Shown here piece after piece: positions 40,870-47,059 of a stretch of DNA of 47,059 nucleotides. The position numbers were made by a program, and so were the translations under genes. The notes below the pieces were generated by a model. The model saw only the letters and a program-made list of their open reading frames with translations. It ran no database searches and was not told the DNA's origin. The stretch's first letter is position 1. Every line of letters starts with the position of its first letter. The stretch is from Oscillospiraceae bacterium (GTDB taxonomy: Bacteria; Bacillota; Clostridia; Oscillospirales; SIG519), in the NCBI GenBank assembly GCA_015067255.1, contig SVMS01000013.1:1-47059 (forward strand), written 5' to 3'.

Positions 40870-41955
40870 TTAGTATTTATTGAATTTGGGTAATTGAGAA
40901 ATTAGTGCTTTTATTTCGGTGTCGCTTGTTTCTATATCAGCAAAAATAATCAATTCATAAAAATCTTCATCTTTAAACTTTTTTAAAGCACCAAGTTCAT
41001 TACAAATATAATAATCGCTAAAATCTATATTAGTAGCTTTCTTTCGGTTGTAGTCGATTCCAAATTTTAATATTTCTATTGCTCGTTGTTTATATTTATC
41101 TAAATGTTTTAACGCATAACTTAAACAGGTGTTTATTATTGGATTGATTGAATTATACGTAATTGACTCAACCTGTTTTTTTCGTTTCGCGCTATTACTT
41201 AATTCAAATACATAAGATTTTTCTTCAAATATTGAATTGAATATCTCATCATTATCTAATATCAATTCCAAAAAATCATTGTTGGCAAAAATACAACCGT
41301 CAACATCATAGTAACCACAAGCAAAAAACATATTATAAGAATCATAAATGCTATTAAATAATTCAACGTCCTTCATACTTGCTACAAGACGCGCAAATTC
41401 TATACTATTTTCAAAATTAATCCAAGTTATTCCTTTGTCTTTTCTGAATTCAAACTGATTATAAAACCATTTCAATTTTATTCCATACTCTTCATAAAGA
41501 TATCTCACGCCATTAACCGAATGATATTCAACTACATAATCAAGAAAGGTTTTGCCAAATTCATCTGTTTGAGTGATGATAGGTTTTCCATCGTTTGCCA
41601 GTAATAGATTAAATTCGTTTTTGTATAATTGTGGATCATCTAAATATGCATAATATCTAAAGCCTTTGTTAAATGGTACGTTTTCTTTTTCTATAGGTAA
41701 TTTATACGCATCTTCATCCATCAGTCGTGCTAATGAAACACCGAATATTTTTTCTAAAGGGATAATAAATTCATATTTAAGCGGTCTTTTACCTTTTAAC
41801 ATTTTTGAAAAGTTAGATTTTTCATTATTTGCAAATTTGTATGCTTCTTGACCTTTGATTCCTAATTCATGTGCAATATTCACCAGCAAATGACTATACA
41901 TTTTTATCCCTTTTAAGTTCATATAATGGTCGATATTTTTCTTCAAATTTGTCAT
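40870..41955 (-). CDS. Large HTH-containing regulator-like protein
   Basis: A 361-residue protein. The N-terminal 70 residues contain a helix-turn-helix pattern (EAYKFANNEKSNFSKMLKG; PLKYEFIIPLEKIFGVSL) like Cro/CI-type domains. The rest is a long helical region with no motif I recognise; it may be a repeat-containing sensor. AAAGGAGG precedes the ATG. Two 18-bp direct repeats upstream (42006 and 42071) could be its operators. Confidence 0.65.
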   Translation of the reverse strand: MTNLKKNIDHYMNLKGIKMYSHLLVNIAHELGIKGQEAYKFANNEKSNFSKMLKGKRPLKYEFIIPLEKIFGVSLARLMDEDAYKLPIEKENVPFNKGFRYYAYLDDPQLYKNEFNLLLANDGKPIITQTDEFGKTFLDYVVEYHSVNGVRYLYEEYGIKLKWFYNQFEFRKDKGITWINFENSIEFARLVASMKDVELFNSIYDSYNMFFACGYYDVDGCIFANNDFLELILDNDEIFNSIFEEKSYVFELSNSAKRKKQVESITYNSINPIINTCLSYALKHLDKYKQRAIEILKFGIDYNRKKATNIDFSDYYICNELGALKKFKDEDFYELIIFADIETSDTEIKALISQLPKFNKY

Positions 41956-42005
41956 GGCTTATGCCTCCTTTTTTTACATTATAACACATCTCATTCTAAA
42001 ATGGT

Positions 42006-42088
42006 AGTCATATTAGACAACTTTTGTTGTCTTTTTTGACGTAGCGCAAAAAACAGGTTAAAAATCATACAGTCATATTTGACAACTT
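42006..42088. promoter_or_regulatory. 18-bp direct repeats upstream of the 40870 regulator
   Basis: AGTCATATTAGACAACTT (42006-42023) and AGTCATATTTGACAACTT (42071-42088) differ at one base. The nearer copy overlaps where the -35 box of the minus-strand gene would be, and no good -35 sequence is present, which suggests regulator-dependent transcription. Confidence 0.5.
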
Positions 42089-42286
42089 AGTAAGACCACC
42101 ATCAAAGAGCCCGCCAACAGCTTTGCTCAGAGTATCTGAGAAAGTGTCATAGTGGGTTACACACTTTGAAAAGGTGTGTAACAATAAAAACGGCATAGCC
42201 AATAGCTATACCGCTTAACGAAATCAATAATTCAGTTTGAATATAAGAGCTACCCCTTGGGGCACCTTCCTTAGGTCGGGTGCCAC

Positions 42287-42415
42287 AAAGAAGTGCTTTT
42301 TGTTTTGGAAACTAAGTGTGCCTTGCGGTACGATAAGCACACCTTCGGTGCGTGAAGTATGCCTGCGGCAAGTGAAGTGCCTGCGGGCATGGGGGGCACA
42401 TTTAACTTCACTTTG
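42287..42415. repeat. Island-flanking direct repeat, right copy
   Basis: Gapless match to 38179-38307 with four differences. It starts with the 3' half of the tRNA-Cys terminator although no tRNA is present here, as expected for a duplicated junction. Confidence 0.9.
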
Positions 42416-42482
42416 TGCGAAGCACAAAACTTCACTATGGCGTTAGCCATAACTTCACATTCGGCAAGGCCGATACTTCACT
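42311..42482. repeat. Multi-hairpin array element, type A copy 3
   Basis: The left half equals copy 2. The right half has new stems TTGTGC/GCACAA, ATGGC/GCCAT and ATTCGGC/GGCCGAT, separated by AACTTCAC(T), where copy 2 has TTGCGGT/ACCGCAA, ATGC/GCAT and TTGGC/GCCAA. Confidence 0.75.
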
Positions 42483-42513
42483 TAGCCCCTTGCGTCCCTA
42501 TTGACGATATGAC

Positions 42514-42542
42514 AAAAAGCACTGCCTATGCAGTGCTTTTTT
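42514..42542. terminator. Terminator downstream of the beta-helix gene
   Basis: AAAAAGCACTGC and GCAGTGCTTTTT flank CTAT. Read on the minus strand it lies just past the 42548 stop; it has T runs on both strands. Confidence 0.75.
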
Positions 42543-42547
42543 GTTGT

Positions 42548-43918
42548 TTATTTGAAGTTACGAACGTGAAATTCGTCGGTGTTTTTAATATTTTCCTTGC
42601 CGTCTACAAGAGTCTTAAAGCCGTTTGCCGAGATGTCTTGCAAATCCAATCGGTCAATGGCACCCTGTTCTTTTACAGCCAATAAATGACCGTCGGGTTG
42701 TTGTATATTTTTACGAATGACAGTAACATCTTTTAACGCCAATCGTTCAACAGGCAAATATACTTGAATGTACTCTGCATCCGTTGCAGCATCTGTTTCT
42801 TCCATAATGGTCAATCCGTCAATAACGATGTTTTCCATACGGGGTAAATTATCGGCAGGAAAGTTGAAATTCAGGTCGTAGAACGGACGTCCGATTTCAA
42901 ACAAGGTTCGGTTATCAGTGGGTTGATGATGGCGAATATTCTTCATAATCAGCGATTCAATATTGCCGCCGATGCCGAATAAAATGGGGGCACGATAATC
43001 ATAGTTTGGCTTGGTCTGCCGCAAATCTATGTTTTCGATAAAAATGTTTTTGAAATCGCCGTAGGTATTGCCCGGAAACCAGTTATTGATATAAAAACCG
43101 AAACTGCGATAAGTACCGCTTACATTCCGTACGGTAACACGGTCCAAAGTACCCGTATTGCGAGAAAGCATACGAATAGATTGGTCGGCATCTTCCAAAT
43201 AGACTCCGTCTATCAATACATCGGTAATCGAAGATCTGCAGTCCATTTCGTCCGGCCCCAAATTCATAAAATCATCGCCTACATGACCGCCTGTGTTTTT
43301 AACAGTAAGAAATTGACCCGGTCCCCAAAAATGAAATCCGTCTTGGTTTTGACCGTGCATCCGATTGGGCAGGTTTAGCCAAACGTTCTCAATGGTTACA
43401 TTACGGAAACCGCCGATGGCGGTGGAAAATGTGCGGAAATCCCGCAGGGTAATATCCCGAACGGTTAAATATTCAATACCGTAAAATTCAAGACCGAAGA
43501 CCCAATGACGATTTCCCGAGAGCAGTACTTTTTTTGCTTCATCGGGATATGGTGTTTCTTCGGCGGTGGTATCGTGCACTTGATTTAAACAGTTTTGATT
43601 GTAAGTACCACCTTGTAAAACCACATTTTTGGTTTTGTTCTCATATAAATCCCAATCGTAGTTGGTGATAATGGCTTGGTTGGAATTGTTCATTTGATAA
43701 AAACCGCAATCCCGGCTCAGACACTCAATGGTTGTGTTGGAATGCACACGCAGACCGCTGATAAGCGCTGCACCGTCCATAATCAAATGCACACCGCCAC
43801 AAATGGCTGCTTCATCTAAAGCAGCTTGCAAAGCGGCAGTATCATCGGTGCCGCCGCCGGTATATACATTGCTGTCTAATGCGGCAATATCACTCGCAAG
43901 AACTTTTTTGATACGCAT
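42548..43918 (-). CDS. Right-handed beta-helix protein, pectate-lyase/GH28-like
   Basis: A 456-residue protein with the start typical of pectate-lyase-superfamily proteins (GGGTDDTAALQAALDEA, about 21-37) followed by many parallel beta-helix coils (VTIENVWLNL, ITDVLIDGVYLED, IFIENIDLRQT). A GH28-like cluster of acidic residues is visible (NQDGFHFWG; GHVGDDFMNLG). There is no signal peptide, so it may act inside the cell on oligosaccharides. GGAGTGG precedes the ATG. Codon use is more GC-rich at third positions than in neighbouring genes, suggesting transfer. Confidence 0.78.
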   Translation of the reverse strand: MRIKKVLASDIAALDSNVYTGGGTDDTAALQAALDEAAICGGVHLIMDGAALISGLRVHSNTTIECLSRDCGFYQMNNSNQAIITNYDWDLYENKTKNVVLQGGTYNQNCLNQVHDTTAEETPYPDEAKKVLLSGNRHWVFGLEFYGIEYLTVRDITLRDFRTFSTAIGGFRNVTIENVWLNLPNRMHGQNQDGFHFWGPGQFLTVKNTGGHVGDDFMNLGPDEMDCRSSITDVLIDGVYLEDADQSIRMLSRNTGTLDRVTVRNVSGTYRSFGFYINNWFPGNTYGDFKNIFIENIDLRQTKPNYDYRAPILFGIGGNIESLIMKNIRHHQPTDNRTLFEIGRPFYDLNFNFPADNLPRMENIVIDGLTIMEETDAATDAEYIQVYLPVERLALKDVTVIRKNIQQPDGHLLAVKEQGAIDRLDLQDISANGFKTLVDGKENIKNTDEFHVRNFK

Positions 43919-44059
43919 AAAACCACTCCATTGTAATAATTATTGTATTCAGTTTATCAAATATCATTATTATTTGCAAGCCGTGAATGCTTGTTCTTCG
44001 AATTGATTACATATCACCTACGGTGGATTAATGCTCCGCATTGATTGGTGCCTTTAGGT

Positions 44060-44811
44060 GTGGAAATAAACCCCCGGTTCTACCGGGGGAAGATAAATAC
44101 TTTAGTATATGTAAAAATAAAACCTCCGTGATATAATTGTGTAAGGTTTGGCGACCGCATTACACAAAAAAACGGAGGAATTATAACATGATAAAGAAAG
44201 ATAGAAACGAAATAAAGAGCAGTGCACATTCAAGGTACAGATGTCAGTATCATATAGTATTTGCACCGAAATACAGAAGACAAGAAATATATGGTCAAAC
44301 AAAGAAAGATATAGGAGAAATACTGAGGAAATTGTGTGAGCAAAAGGGAGTAGAGATAATAGAAGCGGAGGCATGTGTAGATCATATACATATGCTGGTA
44401 AGTATCCCGCCGCATATAAGTATAGCACAATTTATGGGATATCTCAAGGGAAAAAGTTCACTAATGATATTTGATAGACATGCAAATTTAAAATATAAGT
44501 ATGGATCGAGGCGTTTCTGGTGCCGAGGCTATTATGTAGACACGGTGGGAAGAAATAAGAAAGTAATAGCTGAATATATTAGAAATCAATTAGAGGAAGA
44601 TAACGCCTCGGACCAGATAAGTCTCAAGGAATATATGGACCCGTTTATGGGTGCCAAGAATAAGTAGGCTAAAAAAAGACAGCCGCACGTGAGCGGCTGC
44701 CAGTGATTGTAATGCGGTGTCAAACCTTCAGACATCCCTTTTAGGGATGTAGCCTGTATTAGCCCCTTATAGGGGCTGTGCAAGCCACCAGTTTAACTGG
44801 TGGTCTTGACT
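44060..44811 (+). mobile_element. IS200/IS605-type insertion sequence (tnpA only)
   Basis: A left-end hairpin (CCCCCGGT/ACCGGGGG at 44071-44092), one tnpA gene, a hairpin GCCGC/GCGGC after it, and right-end hairpins CATCCC/GGGATG, AGCCCC/GGGGCT and AGCCACCAGT/ACTGGTGGTCT. No terminal inverted repeat or accessory tnpB is present, as in IS200-like elements. Exact ends are estimated from the hairpins. Confidence 0.8.
44188..44667 (+). CDS. tnpA: IS200/IS605 family transposase TnpA
   Basis: A 159-residue Y1 HUH transposase starting at the ATG after CGGAGGAA; a longer frame from 44137 lies in the left-end region. The HUH motif is DHIHMLVS (about 66-73), and the catalytic Tyr lies in the helix VDTVGRNKKVIAEYIRNQ (about 128-145). 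It cuts and joins single-stranded DNA at hairpin-marked ends. The reading frame is intact. Confidence 0.93.
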   Translation: MIKKDRNEIKSSAHSRYRCQYHIVFAPKYRRQEIYGQTKKDIGEILRKLCEQKGVEIIEAEACVDHIHMLVSIPPHISIAQFMGYLKGKSSLMIFDRHANLKYKYGSRRFWCRGYYVDTVGRNKKVIAEYIRNQLEEDNASDQISLKEYMDPFMGAKNK

Positions 44812-44834
44812 TATTTCCGCTTTTATGCTATAAT
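44806..44834 (+). promoter_or_regulatory. Hybrid promoter at the IS200 right end
   Basis: TTGACT (44806-44811) directly follows the right-end hairpin arm, and TATAAT (44829-44834) lies 17 bases on, in flanking DNA. It would drive the gene at 44855. Confidence 0.65.
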
Positions 44835-44854
44835 ACACCTAAGGCAGTGATTTT

Positions 44855-45448
44855 GTGAAAAAATATTTTAATTTATTTTTTTCGATTTTTGCCATGCTTT
44901 GCAATTTTATATGTTTTTGGTATTCTGACGTGTTGTTTGACCGTTATTTTGTTTTTGGATTTATCCCTTTAGCTCTTTCAATTTTGGTGCTTCTTGCTAT
45001 TTTAATTTGTTCAATTATTTTTATTGTTCGTCATCGTTTTGTTGCTACAAATTATGTTTCTTTGGCTATTTCTTTAGTAACACTTGTTGTAATTTTGTTT
45101 TTTCCGTTTCGGAGTGCTAAAGTGAATTTAGAATTAGAATTATACGAAAAAGACAGACTTGAAATTGTCGAAATGGTTAAAAATAATGATATTGTTGAAA
45201 GCTTGGGGGATGTAAAGCTGCCCAAAGGATACGGAAAGCTTAGCTCAGACGGAAATATTTATATCTATCAAAAAGATAGTGAACAGGTTATTTCCTTTTG
45301 GGTGTTCAGAGGTTTTTTAAGCGGTTCTGTTGAGTTAATATATTCATCTAAAGATGAAGCTTTGATATATAAAAATGAAACAGGACATCCGATTACAAGC
45401 GTAATAAAATTAAAAGAACATTGGTTTCTGGTAGAAACTGATTATTAA
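44855..45448 (+). CDS. Membrane protein of unknown function
   Basis: A 197-residue protein with a GTG start after AAGGCAGTGATTTT. It has three hydrophobic segments (about 5-22, 30-57 and 64-88) and a C-terminal extracytoplasmic domain of about 105 residues (LGDVKLPKGYGKLSSDGNIY). I do not recognise it. The first coding bases, GTGAAAAAATATTTTAATTT, equal those of the unrelated gene at 11784. Confidence 0.7.
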   Translation: MKKYFNLFFSIFAMLCNFICFWYSDVLFDRYFVFGFIPLALSILVLLAILICSIIFIVRHRFVATNYVSLAISLVTLVVILFFPFRSAKVNLELELYEKDRLEIVEMVKNNDIVESLGDVKLPKGYGKLSSDGNIYIYQKDSEQVISFWVFRGFLSGSVELIYSSKDEALIYKNETGHPITSVIKLKEHWFLVETDY

Positions 45449-45467
45449 AATATAATGAGGTGTTAGT

Positions 45468-46259
45468 ATTAAATTTATTGTTGACAGTGATTTACACATT
45501 CACTCAAAGCTTTCAGATTGTTCTAAGGATGACGGACAGACAACGGAAAGAATTTTGAAGTATGCAAAGGACAATGGGTTAAAAACTGTATGTGTAACCG
45601 ATCATTTTTGGGATGAGAGTGTTGAAACTGATGACAATTGGTATAGACCGCAGAATTATCAGCATGTGGTACAGTCGAAGCCGTTGCCGCAGACAGAGGG
45701 TGTTCGTTTTCTTTTCGGCTGTGAAACTGAGCTTAACAGGTTTCTGACATTGGGAATTTCTCCTGAAAAGTATGATTTATTTGATTTTATAATTGCACCT
45801 ACTACGCATATGCATAATACATATGCTTTGCTTGAAGAAGAGCTTGTTGATGCAAAAAGCAGGGCTAAAGCTTGGGTAAAACGTCTGGATGCAGTGCTTA
45901 ATATGGATTTGCCTTTCCATAAAGTCGGCATTCCTCATTTGACCTGCGGATTGATAGCGCCTACAAGAGAGGAGCTATTGGAGGTATTTACATTATTACC
46001 CCAAGAGGAGCTTATAAGACTGTTTACCAAGGCAGCAAAGCTTGGTGTAGGAATAGAACTGAATTCTTACGATATGGACTTTAAGGACGAAGAAGCGGAT
46101 ACCGTTTTGAGAATTTACAGAATAGCTAAGAAGTGTAACTGTAAGTTCTATTGTGGAAGTGATGCACATCATCCCGAAACGCTTGATAATGCAAAAAGAA
46201 TTTTTGAAAGAGCAATAGACTTACTTGAGCTTACTGAAGATGATAAATTTATAATTTAA
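45468..46259 (+). CDS. PHP-domain phosphoesterase (histidinol-phosphatase-like)
   Basis: A 263-residue protein if it begins at the ATT at 45468, five bases after GAGGTG (45457-45462). This frame includes the essential PHP motif DLHIHSKLSD (residues 8-17), which is lost if the first standard start, TTG at 45555, is used. Other metal-binding motifs are VTDHFW (41-46), GCETELN, KVGIPHL and YCGSDAHHPE near the end. Substrates of such proteins include histidinol phosphate and other sugar phosphates. The start codon is either unusual or a mutated ATG. Confidence 0.75.
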   Translation: MKFIVDSDLHIHSKLSDCSKDDGQTTERILKYAKDNGLKTVCVTDHFWDESVETDDNWYRPQNYQHVVQSKPLPQTEGVRFLFGCETELNRFLTLGISPEKYDLFDFIIAPTTHMHNTYALLEEELVDAKSRAKAWVKRLDAVLNMDLPFHKVGIPHLTCGLIAPTREELLEVFTLLPQEELIRLFTKAAKLGVGIELNSYDMDFKDEEADTVLRIYRIAKKCNCKFYCGSDAHHPETLDNAKRIFERAIDLLELTEDDKFII

Positions 46260-46263
46260 AAGA

Positions 46264-46309
46264 TAAGAGCAAGAATGGAAGGGATATCCTTTTATTCTTG
46301 CTCTTTTTT
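46264..46309 (+). terminator. Terminator after the PHP gene
   Basis: AAGAGCAAGAAT and ATTCTTGCTCTT form a long hairpin around a smaller palindrome (GGATATCC), followed by TTTTT. Confidence 0.88.
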
Positions 46310-46337
46310 ATTGTGAAAACAACAAGGTTCTGGGGTA

Positions 46338-46365
46338 GGCGTTGTATCCGTAAGGATACAACGCC
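46338..46365. repeat. Perfect 12-bp inverted repeat
   Basis: GGCGTTGTATCC, GTAA, GGATACAACGCC. The hairpin is perfect and is followed by AGTTTTA. It lies between the PHP terminator and the IS30 end, and is not part of a gene. Confidence 0.7.
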
Positions 46366-46393
46366 AGTTTTATTCGCGGTGAGTTATACTATC

Positions 46394-47059
46394 AAGTGCA
46401 ACAGTTAAATAAAAAAAGACAGCTCATATAAATCTATGGTATAATGTAAATGCGACTAAACAAAAACCAAGGAGAATTCATATGAGCTACACCCATCTTA
46501 CCATAGAAGAACGCTGTTGTCTACGAGAATATTATCTAAAAGGATATAGTTACCGAAAAATTGCTGAGTTAATAGGCCGAAATGTAAGTACGGTTAGTAG
46601 AGAAATAAATAGAAATCGAACACATATGTACGATATACCAACATATTATCCATATACCGCACAAAAGAAATACCTACTAAGGCGGTCATATTGTCATAGG
46701 GGTATGTTTCAAGATCCTGTAAAATTAGAATATATTAAGGAAAAGCTTCTGCTTACTTGGTCGCCAGAGCAAATAGCAAACGCACCTTGTGAGTTAAATA
46801 TGCCTTCAGTTAGAACAATTTACCGTTGGATATATGAAAAATATATTGATGTTAACTTAAAGGTCTTAAGACGAAAAGGTAAAAGTCGAGGAAAAAAAGA
46901 AACACGCGGGAAGTTTAATCTTGGAAAAACAATACGAAAAAGAGAAAAAAGCGTATACAAACGATTAGAATTTGGACATTGGGAAGCAGACACGGTAGTA
47001 TCTGGCAGAGGAAAGTCTAAAGTTTGCTTTGCAACATTAGCAGAAAGACAAACAAGGTA
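46394..47059 (+). mobile_element. IS30-type element, left part (cut by window end)
   Basis: The left end is near ATCAAGTGCAACAGTT; a promoter with TATAAT (46439-46444) precedes the transposase. The right end lies outside the window. Confidence 0.75.
46482..47059 (+). CDS. IS30 family transposase, N-terminal part
   Basis: Open frame from the ATG after AAGGAGAA to the window end (192 codons seen). The helix-turn-helix MSYTHLTIEERCCLREYY, with GYSYRKIAELIGRNVSTVSR (22-41), and the start of the DDE domain (FGHWEADTVV, containing the first Asp) are typical of IS30. The C-terminal catalytic residues are beyond the window, so integrity cannot be judged. Confidence 0.93.
   Translation, partial: MSYTHLTIEERCCLREYYLKGYSYRKIAELIGRNVSTVSREINRNRTHMYDIPTYYPYTAQKKYLLRRSYCHRGMFQDPVKLEYIKEKLLLTWSPEQIANAPCELNMPSVRTIYRWIYEKYIDVNLKVLRRKGKSRGKKETRGKFNLGKTIRKREKSVYKRLEFGHWEADTVVSGRGKSKVCFATLAERQTR

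Larger units (their letters stand above)
41956..42547. other. Gene-free interval with operators and hairpins
   Basis: No gene is visible. It holds a minus-strand TATAAT (41978-41983) for the regulator gene, the 18-bp direct repeats, hairpins GTTACACAC/GTGTGTAAC (42154-42180) and CGGCATAGC/GCTATACCG (near 42190-42212), the right island repeat with a type A array, and a final hairpin at 42514-42542. Confidence 0.7.

Noticed and set aside
42224-42685. Plus- and minus-strand frames of 67-108 codons over the right island repeat
   Set aside because: They depend on the hairpin repeat sequence, also appear at the left copy, and lack ribosome sites.
44137-44187. Longer N terminus for the IS200 transposase
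   Set aside because: The ATG at 44188 has a good ribosome site and matches the usual TnpA start; the upstream frame is within the IS end.

Overview
The window looks like a low-GC anaerobic member of the Firmicutes, class Clostridia, plausibly a gut Oscillospirales-type organism. This rests on gene order and content: a CarD-type regulator next to ispD and ispF, the rpmG-secE-nusG-rplKAJL block, AGGAGG-type ribosome sites, TTG and GTG starts, and an Flx/Hdr electron-transfer cluster. I cannot name the species from the sequence alone.

Layout. 1-464: a GC-rich 110-bp tandem repeat, then the carD promoter. 465-7024: housekeeping genes (carD, ispD, ispF, a D,D-peptidase homologue with altered active-site motifs, tsaB, rpiB, a D-lyxose isomerase-like cupin, upp, dprA). 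7025-7570: an array of small hairpins, then the promoter and leader of the ribosomal block. 7571-11142: rpmG, secE, nusG, rplK, rplA, rplJ, rplL, with two putative L1-binding leaders, an L10 leader, a consensus internal promoter and a terminator. 11154-18392: a lineage-specific block of membrane proteins, lipoproteins and propeller-like secreted proteins, several sharing nearly identical 5' ends. 18543-18737: the second copy of a multi-hairpin element whose first copy is at 14483-14676. 18923-32136: a reductive succinate module. 32202-37537: a cloverleaf-like inverted repeat, a TIGR04076 protein, a terminase large and small subunit pair split by an LtaS-like gene, and a DUF624 protein. 37569-38161: five tRNA genes (Val, Asp, Phe, Gly, Cys). 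38179-42415: an accessory island bounded by a 129-bp direct repeat (97% identical) beginning in the tRNA-Cys terminator. 42548-47059: a beta-helix protein, an IS200/IS605-type element, a membrane protein, a PHP-domain protein with an apparent ATT start, and an IS30-type transposase cut by the window end.

The most coherent system is at 18923-32136. An LDH-fold dehydrogenase with the malate-specificity arginine, HdrBCA, FlxDCBA, a soluble FrdB/FrdA pair with no membrane anchor, class I fumarase FumA/FumB and an AspT/SucE-type transporter could together convert oxaloacetate to malate, fumarate and succinate and then export the product. The placement suggests that NADH-driven flavin-based electron bifurcation through Flx-Hdr feeds fumarate reductase. 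This is an inference from gene order.

The most unusual DNA-level signal is two families of multi-hairpin elements (three type A copies, two type B copies). Their short linkers are conserved, but the hairpin arms differ between copies while staying self-complementary, so pairing appears to be conserved rather than sequence.
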